Below, one piece after another: positions 1 through 10,049 of a DNA stretch of 64,000 nucleotides (the first letter of the stretch is position 1; each line of letters begins with the position of its first letter). The notes under the pieces are model-generated. The model saw nothing but the letters and a program-made list of their open reading frames with translations. It made no database searches and was not told where the DNA came from. Source of the DNA: Candidatus Pantoea carbekii. GTDB lineage: Bacteria; Pseudomonadota; Gammaproteobacteria; Enterobacterales; Enterobacteriaceae. The stretch lies in contig NZ_CP010907.1 of the NCBI RefSeq assembly GCF_000971765.1, forward strand, positions 248,001-312,000, in the 5' to 3' direction. The position numbers and the translations under genes were made by a program.

Positions 1-1293
1 TTATTCATTATTTACAATGAATTCAATACACTAAATATATCTGAATTAATAAAATTTAGTCTATTAGATTGTGCTAAATTTCATCATTCCATATTAGAAT
101 TGGCAGTTCTGATGTTATTAGCAGGTGCAATAGGTAAGTCTGCACAATTTCCATTACAAGTCTGGCTACCGGATGCAATGGCTGGTCCAACTCCGGTTTC
201 GGCATTGATTCATGCAGCGACTATGGTCACTGCAGGCGTTTATTTAATTGCACGTACTCACAATCTTTTTTTACTCGCACCGCAAATACTGAATTTAGTT
301 GCTATTATTGGTGCAATAACTTTAATAATTTCAAGTTGTTCTGCATTAGTACAAACAGATATAAAACGTATTCTTGCTTATTCAACTATGAGTCAAATTG
401 GTTATATGTTTCTTGCATTGGGCGTACAAGCATGGCATGCTGCGATTTTCCATTTAATGATACATGCTTTTTTTAAAGCGTTATTATTTCTTGCTGCAGG
501 CTCGCTAATTTTGTCATGTCATCACGAGCAGAATATTTTCAAAATGGGTGGTTTACGTAAAAAAATTCCGTTTATATATTTTTGTTTTTTAGTAGGAGGC
601 AGCTCATTAACAGCTTTGCCTGTATTGACTGCTGGCTTCTATAGCAAAGAACAAATTCTGGTTGCTACACTCGTAGATGGCCATATCTGTCTAACGATTA
701 CTGGATTGATAGGTGCGTTGCTTACATCTCTTTATACTTTTCGTTTAATATTTATAGTTTTTCATGGCGAACAAAAAATTAATGCAGATGCCATTAAAAG
801 TTTTACTCACCATTTTCCCCTGATTGTATTGTTGGTACTTTCAACCTTTTTAGGAATATTCATCATACAACCTTTGATTAAAGTGTTACCTCAAAATAAT
901 TTTAGTGATGCTGGTGGAATGATCTTAGCAACTATTTCGAGTTTAATAACAATCTTTGGTGTACTGCTCTCTAAATGGTTATGGTTAGATAAGCATAAAT
1001 CATTTATTTATATTTCTAATAGCATATTAGGTCGTTTTTTCAGCTCTTTCTGGTTTGTAGGCTTTGGTTTTGACTGGTTATATGACAAGATTTTTGTAAA
1101 AACTTACATGAGAATTACTTGCTTGCTACAACATGATCCACTTAATTCACTAATGAATTTACCAGTATTGATTTCAAAAATTAGCAATAGAGGTTTACTA
1201 ATAAGTCAAAATGGTTATTTACGATGGTATATAGCTTCAATGAGTATAGGTGCTATATTAATATTAGCATTGATGCTGTTATATAACAATTAA
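1..1293 (+). CDS. nuoL: NADH-quinone oxidoreductase subunit L (C-terminal 430 codons; 5' end outside window)
   Basis: Proton-pumping membrane subunit of respiratory complex I (ND5 family). The reading frame is open from base 1 without a start, so the first ~180 residues of a ~613-residue protein lie upstream of the window. The visible part is highly hydrophobic and carries the antiporter-like core: DAMAGPTPVSALIHAATMVT (bases about 172-231), ALVQTDIKRILAYSTMSQIG (about 346-405) and the HAFFKALLFL helix. The C-terminal stretch after about base 780 is more divergent, as expected for the lateral helix region. nuoM and nuoN follow on the same strand, giving the conserved operon end nuoL-M-N. A 185-bp AT-rich gap before nuoM is longer than in E. 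coli, probably drift. Confidence 0.97.
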   Translation, partial: LFIIYNEFNTLNISELIKFSLLDCAKFHHSILELAVLMLLAGAIGKSAQFPLQVWLPDAMAGPTPVSALIHAATMVTAGVYLIARTHNLFLLAPQILNLVAIIGAITLIISSCSALVQTDIKRILAYSTMSQIGYMFLALGVQAWHAAIFHLMIHAFFKALLFLAAGSLILSCHHEQNIFKMGGLRKKIPFIYFCFLVGGSSLTALPVLTAGFYSKEQILVATLVDGHICLTITGLIGALLTSLYTFRLIFIVFHGEQKINADAIKSFTHHFPLIVLLVLSTFLGIFIIQPLIKVLPQNNFSDAGGMILATISSLITIFGVLLSKWLWLDKHKSFIYISNSILGRFFSSFWFVGFGFDWLYDKIFVKTYMRITCLLQHDPLNSLMNLPVLISKISNRGLLISQNGYLRWYIASMSIGAILILALMLLYNN

Positions 1294-1478
1294 TGAAATT
1301 TGTATAAATTATTCTAATAATGTAATATTTAAAAAACAGAATAGGTAGAGTAAAGTTCTTAAAAATTTTAGTTATTTAAAATCAAAATCAATATATCAAA
1401 TTATTGAATCAGAATACTTCTAAAACTAAATAAAAAATCTAAATAGATCAATTTCATTATATAAGGAATAATAAGATC

Positions 1479-3017
1479 GTGTTACTGCCCTGGTTAATTA
1501 TCGTGCTATTTGTCGGTGGATTACTCTGCTGGCCAGCAGAGCAATTTGGTACAAAAGTGCCACGTTGGATAGCATTAATAACAACAGTATACACATTAGT
1601 ACTTTCAGTCTACTTATGGGTTCAAGGAGATTATTCATTATTACAGTTAAGTGATATTCCTCAATGGCAATCTATCTTCTTTAAATCGTGGATTCCACGC
1701 TTTGGCATTAATGTCTATTTAGCAATTGATGGATTTTCATTACTTATGGTATTACTAACCTGTTTGCTCGGTGTAATGGCAGTCTTATGTTCTTGGAATG
1801 AAATTGAAAAATATCAAGGATTTTTTCATCTTAATCTAATGTGGATTCTTGGTGGTGTAATTGGTGTGTTTCTAGCTATTGATATGTTTTTATTCTTTTT
1901 TTTCTGGGAAATGATGCTCGTTCCAATGTATTTCCTTATTGCGTTATGGGGACATAAAGCCTCGGATGGTAAAACACGTATTACTGCAGCAACTAAGTTC
2001 TTTATCTACACTCAATCTTCTGGTTTGATTATGTTAGTAGCTATTTTAACATTAGTGTTTGTACATTATAAAACTACAGGATTTTTAACTTTTGATTATG
2101 AAGAATTACTACATACAAAAATGTCGCACACTGTTGAATATTTACTAATGCTAGGTTTTTTTATTGCTTTTGCAGTGAAAATGCCAGTTGTTCCTTTTCA
2201 TGGTTGGTTACCTGATGCACATAGCCAAGCACCTACTGCAGGTTCAGTTGATCTTGCAGGTATTTTATTAAAAACGGCAGCTTATGGTTTATTGCGCTTT
2301 AGCTTGCCTTTATTCCCTAATGCATCAGCAGAGTTTGCACCTTTTGCTATTTGGTTAGGAAATATAGGAATCTTTTATGGTGCTTGTTTAGCATTTTCGC
2401 AAACTGATATTAAACGTTTGATTGCTTATACTTCAATTTCTCACATGGGTTTTGTATTGATTGCTATTTATAGCGGAAGTAAATTAGCTTTCCAAGGTGC
2501 AGTAATACAAATGATTGCACATGGCATTTGCACAGCTGCATTGTTCATATTATGTGGTCAAATATATGAACGTCTACATACTCGAGATATGCGTCAGATG
2601 GGCGGACTATGGTCGCGTATCAAGTGGATTCCTGGTTTTTCACTTTTTTTTGCAGCAGCAAATCTGGGGATACCTGGTACCGGTAATTTTATAGGTGAAT
2701 TTATGATTTTAATTGGTAGTTTTCAGGTAGTACCAAAGATGATCGTACTTGCCACGTTTAGTCTTGTTTTTGCGTCAATTTATTCTTTAACTATGATTCA
2801 AAAGACATATTACGGTGCAGTAAAATCTGAAGAACCACTACAGGGCATGTCTTCTCGAGAATTATTAATCATTAGTATCTTATTGATATTATTAGTTTTT
2901 ATAGGTATTTACCCGCAACCGCTTCTTAATACTTCATATGCTGCAATAAGCAATATACAGCATTGGTTTACTACTTCGATTCAACTTCAACGCTATAATT
3001 TTTATGATAATATCTAA
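1479..3017 (+). CDS. nuoM: NADH-quinone oxidoreductase subunit M
   Basis: Antiporter-like proton-channel subunit of complex I in the inner membrane (ND4 family). The 512 residues compare with about 509 in E. coli. The conserved glutamate of the [18 protein letters not shown] helix (about residue 144) and the lysine of [19 protein letters not shown] (about residue 234), both needed for proton transfer in the family, are present, as is [17 protein letters not shown]. The start is GTG at 1479, preceded by an AAGGAA ribosome site. The 3' end overlaps nuoN by 14 bases, which suggests translational coupling. Nothing looks damaged. Confidence 0.97.
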   Translation: MLLPWLIIVLFVGGLLCWPAEQFGTKVPRWIALITTVYTLVLSVYLWVQGDYSLLQLSDIPQWQSIFFKSWIPRFGINVYLAIDGFSLLMVLLTCLLGVMAVLCSWNEIEKYQGFFHLNLMWILGGVIGVFLAIDMFLFFFFWEMMLVPMYFLIALWGHKASDGKTRITAATKFFIYTQSSGLIMLVAILTLVFVHYKTTGFLTFDYEELLHTKMSHTVEYLLMLGFFIAFAVKMPVVPFHGWLPDAHSQAPTAGSVDLAGILLKTAAYGLLRFSLPLFPNASAEFAPFAIWLGNIGIFYGACLAFSQTDIKRLIAYTSISHMGFVLIAIYSGSKLAFQGAVIQMIAHGICTAALFILCGQIYERLHTRDMRQMGGLWSRIKWIPGFSLFFAAANLGIPGTGNFIGEFMILIGSFQVVPKMIVLATFSLVFASIYSLTMIQKTYYGAVKSEEPLQGMSSRELLIISILLILLVFIGIYPQPLLNTSYAAISNIQHWFTTSIQLQRYNFYDNI

Positions 3018-4464
3018 ATTACAATTTATTGCATTACTACCATTTTTAATTATTGTCTTAACAGTGTTGGTTGTAATGCTATGCATTGCATGGAAACGAA
3101 ACCATTTTGTTAGCGCTATGCTAACAGTGATTGGACTTAATTTGAGTTTTGCTTCATTGTGGTTTGTTGGAAAGGTTGTTACAGTAGATATTACACCGAT
3201 ATTATGTATAGACAGTTATTCAGTGTTTTGTATTGCTCTTGTAATATTAGCAAGTTTAGCAACTTGTATATTTGCTTATGCCTGGTTAGTTGGTTTTTCA
3301 AATAATAAAGATGAATTTTATCTTCTTGTTCTAATTTCTACATTAGGAGGTATGGTATTATCAACTACAAGTCATATGGTAACATTATTTATTGGTATTG
3401 AATTACTTTCAGTGCCTCTATTTGGTTTAATTGGTTATAGGTTTCACCAAAAAGGTTCGTTAGAATCAGCTTTGAAATACACAATTTTGTCAGCCTCAGC
3501 TTCATCATTTTTATTATTTGGAATTGGTTTGATTTATGCAAATACTGGTAGTTTTAGTTTTATCACATTAAGTCAATATGTTAATCAAAACGTGATGCAA
3601 CCTTTATCATTAGTGGCATTAGGTATGATGATAATTGGTTTTGCTTTTAAATTATCTTTAGTCCCATTTCATATGTGGACACCTGATGTTTATCAAGGAG
3701 CACCTGCACCAGTATCAACTTTTATTGCGACTGTTAGCAAAATTGCTATGTTCTCAGCCATTATGCGATTTTTTATCTATATACCATCATTTGCTAACAA
3801 TAATTCAGTACGTACTGTTTTAGCAACTATGGCTTTTTGTTCTATCTTAGTTGGTAATTTAATGGCGATTTCACAAAATAATATCAAACGTCTCCTTGGT
3901 TATTCTTCTATCGCACATTTTGGTTATTTGCTGATTTCGTTAATTTCTTTGAAAAATAATCAGTTAACACTTGAAGTTAGTGGTATTTATTTAGTAGGTT
4001 ATCTTTTTAGTACTCTTGGCGCTTTTGGTGTAGTTAGTCTCATGTCTAGTCCATGTTGTCATGGAACTGATACAGATTCACTTTATTCATATCGTGGTCT
4101 CTTTTGGCATCGCCCTATTTTATCAGCTGTTATGACAGTTATGATGTTATCTTTAGCAGGTATTCCATTGACGCTTGGTTTTATAGGTAAATTTTACATT
4201 ATCGCTTCTAGTATAAATGCGCATCTTTGGTGGTTAACTGCAACAGTAATTATAGGTAGTGCAATTGGTGTCTATTACTACCTACGAGTCACAGTCAGCC
4301 TGTATCTTAGTCCACCAGAGTTATATACTCGCGATACACAGTCTAATTGGATATTTAGTGCAGGTGGCGCGGTAATTTTGATCTCTTCCATTCTTGTATT
4401 ATTCTTAGGTATATATCCACAACCGCTAATTACGTTAGTAAAAATGGCTAAACTATCTATTTAA
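3004..4464 (+). CDS. nuoN: NADH-quinone oxidoreductase subunit N
   Basis: Third antiporter-like membrane subunit of complex I (ND2 family) and the last gene of the nuo operon. The 486 residues match the E. coli length (485) and align throughout. The key membrane lysine segment [20 protein letters not shown] and the motif [19 protein letters not shown] are present. The ATG at 3004 lies inside the end of nuoM, and the alignment supports it: [22 protein letters not shown] fits the family N-terminus. Keeping all three pump subunits intact implies the organism still respires NADH. Confidence 0.97.
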   Translation: MIISKLQFIALLPFLIIVLTVLVVMLCIAWKRNHFVSAMLTVIGLNLSFASLWFVGKVVTVDITPILCIDSYSVFCIALVILASLATCIFAYAWLVGFSNNKDEFYLLVLISTLGGMVLSTTSHMVTLFIGIELLSVPLFGLIGYRFHQKGSLESALKYTILSASASSFLLFGIGLIYANTGSFSFITLSQYVNQNVMQPLSLVALGMMIIGFAFKLSLVPFHMWTPDVYQGAPAPVSTFIATVSKIAMFSAIMRFFIYIPSFANNNSVRTVLATMAFCSILVGNLMAISQNNIKRLLGYSSIAHFGYLLISLISLKNNQLTLEVSGIYLVGYLFSTLGAFGVVSLMSSPCCHGTDTDSLYSYRGLFWHRPILSAVMTVMMLSLAGIPLTLGFIGKFYIIASSINAHLWWLTATVIIGSAIGVYYYLRVTVSLYLSPPELYTRDTQSNWIFSAGGAVILISSILVLFLGIYPQPLITLVKMAKLSI

Positions 4465-5012
4465 ATTTTTTAATAAAAGTTAATTAAATGAATTAGTAAT
4501 TTTTTTAAGTTGTTTGAATATGTAATTAATTATCTTTAGTAAGTAATTATTTTAAAAATTATTCTAAAACAGAATTGCTACTAATTTTAAAAACTTCAGT
4601 ACATACGCTCTGCATTACACCATATTTTGCGTATAGCGGTATATTAGAATATATTACGAAATTGCATTATCGTAATATATTAAATTGAATTAAAAATAAC
4701 ATTTCGAATATTATACAATCAAAATTTTATTAATTATAAAACGTCATTTTTCATAAAAGCACTATGAATATATATTCAATTTTTTTATTATGATGTAATA
4801 AATAATTCAATATTTCAGTATGATGAAAATCATTGATATTAATGTAAGTTAATAGTGTAAAATAAAAAAGATATATATTTAAGTGCCTTACATCATCATA
4901 CCATTAATAGCTTAATATAACTTAGGCAAATCTTATGCTTCATCTGCAGGAAGTTGATTAAATTAACAGCTATAGTTAGTTTATAGCGCCTTATTTAATG
5001 GAGGAATTGTAA
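4465..5012. other. AT-rich spacer between nuoN and elaB
   Basis: 548 bases with no open frame of useful length and no RNA I can recognise. A loosely Fur-box-like stretch near 4822-4845 is too weak to call. The last 15 bases hold the GGAGG ribosome site of elaB. Confidence 0.6.
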
Positions 5013-5330
5013 GTGTTATCTACAGAACAATTTGAGACCCGCGAAAATCGTTTTGATAAGGATTTAAGTTTAATGACAGAAACTTTGGAAGAAATTCTGC
5101 GCTCTTCTGGTGATCCAAACGATCAAAAATACATTGAATTGAAAGATAAAGCCGAAAAAGCATTGGAAGAAGTAAAATTACGCATTAGTCAGGCTTCTGA
5201 TGATTGCTATTATCGCGCAAAACAAGTTGCTTATCGCGCCGATAATTACGTTCATGAAAAACCTTGGCAGGGTATCAGTATAGCTGCAGTTGTTAGTTTT
5301 TTTACGGGATTATTATTAGCACGACGTTAA
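5013..5330 (+). CDS. elaB: ElaB, DUF883 membrane-anchored ribosome-associated protein
   Basis: Small protein of 105 residues matching E. coli ElaB (101 residues) nearly throughout: ETLEEILRSSGDPNDQKYIE, SQASDDCYYRAKQ and YVHEKPWQGI are diagnostic. The soluble helical part is followed by one C-terminal membrane helix (about residues 88-102) ending in LLARR, the tail-anchor arrangement of the DUF883 family. In E. coli it is a stationary-phase, inner-membrane protein that binds ribosomes, known from family work and not visible here. The start is GTG at 5013 behind a strong GGAGGA site. It also neighbours nuo in E. coli, so the position is ancestral. Its retention in a small genome is mildly surprising. 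Confidence 0.93.
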   Translation: MLSTEQFETRENRFDKDLSLMTETLEEILRSSGDPNDQKYIELKDKAEKALEEVKLRISQASDDCYYRAKQVAYRADNYVHEKPWQGISIAAVVSFFTGLLLARR

Positions 5331-5355
5331 AATCTGCTTTCCTGTTATTATTTTT

Positions 5356-5377
5356 CAGGCGCAACTTTATGCGCCTG
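5356..5377 (+). terminator. Probable terminator after elaB
   Basis: A perfect 8-bp GC-rich stem (CAGGCGCA / TGCGCCTG) with a six-base loop lies 26 bases after the elaB stop. The T-rich tract only begins about nine bases later, so termination may be imperfect. It sits between convergent elaB and nrdB. Confidence 0.6.
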
Positions 5378-5456
5378 TCTCTGAATTTTTATTTTATTTT
5401 TAGCTTATCTAAAAATAAAAATCATATTAAAATTATATTCGTATTTTATTGACGCA

Positions 5457-6587
5457 TTATAACTGAAAATCATTGAAGTCCTCTTTGCCTACTTCTGAAT
5501 CAATCTGTCCCACTAAATAGGAGCTTACTTCAACTTCTTGTGGAGCTACTTGTACATTATCAGATATTAACCATGTATTAATCCAAGGAATAGGATTAGA
5601 ACGAATTTGAAATGGCAAGTCTAAACCTACTGCTTTCATACGAACATTAGTTATATATTCAATATATTGACATAAAATATCTTTATTTAAACCTATCATA
5701 GAACCACTATTAAATAGGTATTGAGCCCATTCTTTTTCTTGATCAGCTGCTTTTTTAAAGAGTTCAAAACACTCATGGCGGCATTTATTTGTAATACTTT
5801 TCATCTCTATATCATCTTCACCGGTTTGCATTAAATTCAGCATGTATTGTGTACCAGTTAAATGCAGTGCTTCATCACGAGCAATAAGACGAATAATTTT
5901 AGCGTTTCCTTCCATCAATTCTCGTTCAGCAAAGGCAAAAGAACAAGCAAAACTGACATAAAATCGAATAGCTTCTAACGCGTTGACGCTCATTAGACAG
6001 ATATACAGTTGTTTTTTTAAAGTATGTAAATCAACAGTAATATTTTTATTTTTAAAATGATGTGTTCCTTCACCTAGAAGGTGCCAGTAACTAGTCATTT
6101 CAATAAGATCATCATAATACTTAGAAATATCTTGAGCACGTGCTAAAATTTCTCTATTGTTAACAATGTCATCGAATACGTCTGATGGATTATTGACAAT
6201 ATTGCGTATGATATGAGTATAGGAACGAGAATGGATAGTTTCAGAAAATGCCCAAGTTTCAACCCAAGTTTCTAGTTCTGGAAGCGAAATAAGAGGCAAT
6301 AATGCAATATTTGGACTGCGTCCTTGTATAGAATCAAGCAACGTTTGATATTTCAAATTGCTAATAAAAATATGTTTTTCATGTTCTGGTAATGATTGAT
6401 AATCAATACGGTCTTGTGATACATCAATTTCTTCTGGACGCCAAAAGAAAGATAATTGTTTTTCGATTAGTTTTTCAAAGAAGCTATATTTTTGTTGATC
6501 AAAACGAGCAATGTTCACTGACTGTCCAAAAAACATTGGTTCTTTAAGTTGGTCATTTTTTTTTTGTGAAAATGTAGTGTAAGCCAT
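5457..6587 (-). CDS. nrdB: Ribonucleoside-diphosphate reductase 1 subunit beta
   Basis: Radical-generating small subunit of aerobic class Ia ribonucleotide reductase, which forms deoxynucleotides with NrdA. The start at 6587 ([17 protein letters not shown]) gives 376 residues, exactly the E. coli length; an in-frame extension upstream to 6662 has no similarity to the family and is not used. The radical tyrosine is in HSRSYTH (Tyr122), and iron ligands are seen in [21 protein letters not shown] and [15 protein letters not shown]. The C-terminal tail [14 protein letters not shown], which docks to NrdA, is intact. It lies 83 bases after nrdA and is presumably co-transcribed. Confidence 0.98.
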   Translation of the reverse strand: MAYTTFSQKKNDQLKEPMFFGQSVNIARFDQQKYSFFEKLIEKQLSFFWRPEEIDVSQDRIDYQSLPEHEKHIFISNLKYQTLLDSIQGRSPNIALLPLISLPELETWVETWAFSETIHSRSYTHIIRNIVNNPSDVFDDIVNNREILARAQDISKYYDDLIEMTSYWHLLGEGTHHFKNKNITVDLHTLKKQLYICLMSVNALEAIRFYVSFACSFAFAERELMEGNAKIIRLIARDEALHLTGTQYMLNLMQTGEDDIEMKSITNKCRHECFELFKKAADQEKEWAQYLFNSGSMIGLNKDILCQYIEYITNVRMKAVGLDLPFQIRSNPIPWINTWLISDNVQVAPQEVEVSSYLVGQIDSEVGKEDFNDFQL

Positions 6588-6670
6588 AATATATAGTCCA
6601 ATTGTGAATTTATTGATCGTTGTCAAGACCGATACAATAGAATAGATAATTAATAAATACACCTATATAA

Positions 6671-8956
6671 TTAAATTTTACAAGCACCGCTTTCACAACC
6701 ATCATAAATTATAGGCGATAGAGGATCATGCTGTACATCCCCTGCACCATCACGGGTATTATGATAGTATAAGGTTTTTAATCCAAACTTATATGCTGTT
6801 AATAAATCTTTAAACAATTGCTTCATAGGTACTTTACCATTACTAAAACGGTTTGGATCATAGTTAGTATTAGATGAAATAGACTGATCGATAAACTTTT
6901 GCATTAAACCCACAAGTTTCAGATAACCTTCATTTGAAGGCATTTCCCATAATAATTCATACTGATCTTTCAAACGATCATATTCTGGAACTACTTGGCG
7001 TAATATACCATCTTTAGAAGCTTTTATAGTAATATGCCCACGTGGAGGTTCAATGCCATTTGTAGCATTTGAAATTTGCGATGAAGTTTCAGATGGCATG
7101 AGTGCAGAAAGCGTAGAATTACGTAAGCCGTATATTTTAATTTCCTCGCGCAACTGTTCCCAATCAAAATGTAATGGTTCATTGCAGAGACTATCAAGAT
7201 CTTTTTTATATGTATCAATTGGTAAAATTCCCTGTGAGTATGTAGTGTCTTGAAATAATGGACAAGAACCTTTTTCTTTTGCTAATTCTTTTGATGCAGT
7301 TAATAAATAATATTGAATAGCTTCAAATGTTTTGTGCGTTAAATTATTAGCACTCCCGTCAGAATAACGTACACTATGTTTCGCCAAATAGTAAGCAAAA
7401 TTAATTACACCAATTCCTAACGAACGACGACCTATAGCACTGCGTTTAGCAGCGGGAATAGGATAATGCTGATAATCTAATAATGCATCTAAAGCACGTA
7501 CTGTAAGCGTTGATAGTTCTTGTAGATCATCAAGGTTGTTTATTGCTCCCAAATTAAATGCCGATAATGTACAAAGAGCAATTTCACCGTTTTTATCGTT
7601 AACGTTTTCTAGTGGTTGAGTAGGTAATGCAATTTCTAAACATAAGTTGGACTGTCGAACGGGTGCAATATGAGGATTAAAAGGACTATGAGTATTGCAG
7701 TGATCAACGTTTTGAATATAAATACGACCCGTAGAAGCACGTTCTTGCATCATTAACGAAAATAAATCAATAGCTTTTATATGCTGTTTTCGTATGCGAT
7801 TATCTTGTTCATATTTGCAGTATAAATATTCAAATTTCTCTTGATCAGCAAAAAATGTATCGTACAAATCTGGTACGTCAGAAGGACTAAATAATGTGAT
7901 TTTTTTGCCTTTAAGAAGACGAGTGTACATTAATTTATTTATTTGTATACCGTAATCCATATGACGTACGCGATTTCCTTCCACACCGCGATTATTTTTT
8001 AGAACTAGTAAACTTTCTACTTCTAAATGCCATATTGGATAGAATAACGTTGCAGCACCACCTCGCACACCACCTTGCGAACATGACTTGACTGCAGTTT
8101 GAAAATGTTTATAAAAAGGGATACATCCGGTATGAAACGCTTCACCGCCTCGAATGGGGCTTCCTACAGCGCGAATACGACCAGCGTTAATACCGATGCC
8201 AGCTCGTTGAGAGATATATTTTATGATACAGCTGGAAGTTGCATTAATAGAATCAAGACTATCATTGCATTCTATTAAAACACAAGAACTAAATTGACGA
8301 GTTGGTGTACGTACACCTGACATAATTGGAGTTGGTAGTGAAATTTTAAAAGTTGAAATGGCATTATAAAAACGCTTAATATAACTCATACGTATGTCGC
8401 ATGGATATTTAGAGAACAAACAGGCTGCTATTAAAATATATAAAAATTGTGCGCTCTCATATATATCACCTGTAACACGATTTTGTACTAAATATTTACC
8501 TTCTAATTGTTTTACGGCAGCATAGGAAAAGTTCATATCACGCCAATGGTCGATAAAACTATTCATTTGCTCAAACTCTTTTGAGTTATAATCTTTTAGC
8601 AAATTATGATCATATTTACCTATCTCAACCATTTTTATAACTTGATCATATAATTTTGGTGGTTCAAATTTTCCATATGCTTTTTTGCGCAAATGAAAAA
8701 TAGAGAGACGTGCTGCTAAGTATTGATAATCAGGAGCATGATGTGATATTAAGTCTGCAGCAGCCTTAATAATAGTCTCATGAATATCTGAGGTATTAAT
8801 ACCATTATAAAATTGAATGTGAGAACGCAACTCGACCTGAGAAATAGAAACATTATTTAGTCCTTTGGCTGCCCAGTCTAAAACTCGATGAATTTTGTCA
8901 AGATTAATACTCTCCCGGTGACCATCGCGCTTAGTAACGAATAGACTCTGGTTCAT
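6671..8956 (-). CDS. nrdA: Ribonucleoside-diphosphate reductase 1 subunit alpha
   Basis: Catalytic large subunit of class Ia ribonucleotide reductase, 761 residues as in E. coli. The N-terminal ATP-cone (about residues 1-95, VTKRDGHRESINLDKIHRVL) that mediates dATP feedback is present. The active-site cysteines are visible in SSCVLIEC, SNLCLEIALP and ALCTLSAFN, the radical-path tyrosines in TLYYHNTRDGAG, and the redox-shuttle cysteines in the tail CESGACKI. First gene of the nrdAB pair. Upstream lies a long AT-rich stretch in which I could not recognise an NrdR box pair. Confidence 0.98.
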   Translation of the reverse strand: MNQSLFVTKRDGHRESINLDKIHRVLDWAAKGLNNVSISQVELRSHIQFYNGINTSDIHETIIKAAADLISHHAPDYQYLAARLSIFHLRKKAYGKFEPPKLYDQVIKMVEIGKYDHNLLKDYNSKEFEQMNSFIDHWRDMNFSYAAVKQLEGKYLVQNRVTGDIYESAQFLYILIAACLFSKYPCDIRMSYIKRFYNAISTFKISLPTPIMSGVRTPTRQFSSCVLIECNDSLDSINATSSCIIKYISQRAGIGINAGRIRAVGSPIRGGEAFHTGCIPFYKHFQTAVKSCSQGGVRGGAATLFYPIWHLEVESLLVLKNNRGVEGNRVRHMDYGIQINKLMYTRLLKGKKITLFSPSDVPDLYDTFFADQEKFEYLYCKYEQDNRIRKQHIKAIDLFSLMMQERASTGRIYIQNVDHCNTHSPFNPHIAPVRQSNLCLEIALPTQPLENVNDKNGEIALCTLSAFNLGAINNLDDLQELSTLTVRALDALLDYQHYPIPAAKRSAIGRRSLGIGVINFAYYLAKHSVRYSDGSANNLTHKTFEAIQYYLLTASKELAKEKGSCPLFQDTTYSQGILPIDTYKKDLDSLCNEPLHFDWEQLREEIKIYGLRNSTLSALMPSETSSQISNATNGIEPPRGHITIKASKDGILRQVVPEYDRLKDQYELLWEMPSNEGYLKLVGLMQKFIDQSISSNTNYDPNRFSNGKVPMKQLFKDLLTAYKFGLKTLYYHNTRDGAGDVQHDPLSPIIYDGCESGACKI

Positions 8957-10049
8957 GTCGCGTTTTTACCTTTACGTAACTATGTAAAAATGAAAATAAA
9001 TTTGTTATTAAATACAACTAAATTCATTGATGAATAATAAATGTATAAACACTACGTTTAGTAATAACTGTACAAAATTCATAGCAAAAATATAAATTTC
9101 ATTTAATAAAAAAAATTTTACAAATGTAACAAATGCTTTTAGAGGGTCAGCAAGTTTGTTATTAAATAAAATTGTTTTATTTATATATTTCTGATTTAAA
9201 GAGATCGAAATTGTTAATTATATTAATAATACCTTATGTTTTAACTTTAAAAAAAATTTCTATATTTAACAAGTATGTAAATTATTAGGAATTTTCAAAA
9301 AAATTGAAACTATTTCTTAAAATATAATCAAAATCTGCTATTTTTAATTTTATCTTTATATGTTTCAGAGAATTAAAATACCGAAAGCAGGTTAGGTATA
9401 TCGCATAGCTATTATAAAGGAATGTCAATCTATAGTACTATCTAACAATAGCAGATAGCACTTTCTTTAGGGTATTATAATAATCTAATACATAATTTAT
9501 CTCTAGTTTACTTTTGCTAAATTGCTAATAATGTATACAATATTTTTTAAGTCACCAACATTTCTCTGCTCTATACATAACATACAACATACATTAATTA
9601 ATATCATTCTAATCAAATTTATTCTATATGCGAATATGTATTTTCACTTTTCTATCATATTAGTTATTAATATACTACTATATTACACTTAAGGTCGAGT
9701 ACTTTTTTAATTAAGAATTTTTGTTATTATACAAATGGTTAAATAAACATACAAGTATAAATATCTGTCAAATATTAAATATATACTGTATGTTCAATAC
9801 TATTATGCTAGCTAATCAGTAAATTTCAAACGAACCTTTTTAACTTCATATATATTTTAACGGTTTTCCTGTAGTTATTTATTGATATCAATCTTATTAA
9901 GATTTAACATATAAATGTTCGACTATATGATCTTATATTTTGGCATATAAATTGAAAAGAAAGCCTTCTTTAACATTCATTGACTTCAAACTATGTGATA
10001 TACTTGAATACTTTTAAAACTCCAATATTATATTAGGGATAGTAGTTCC
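8957..10049. other. 1.1-kb divergent spacer between nrdA and gyrA
   Basis: Very AT-rich and without a coding frame. E. coli carries ubiG between gyrA and nrdA, so this may be the grave of ubiG or another lost gene, but no residue match was readable. Promoters for both flanking genes must be in here; I could not assign them with confidence. Confidence 0.5.

Noticed and set aside
4822..4845. Fur-box-like sequence upstream of elaB
   Set aside because: Matches the consensus loosely in AT-rich DNA and elaB is not a known Fur target in this context.
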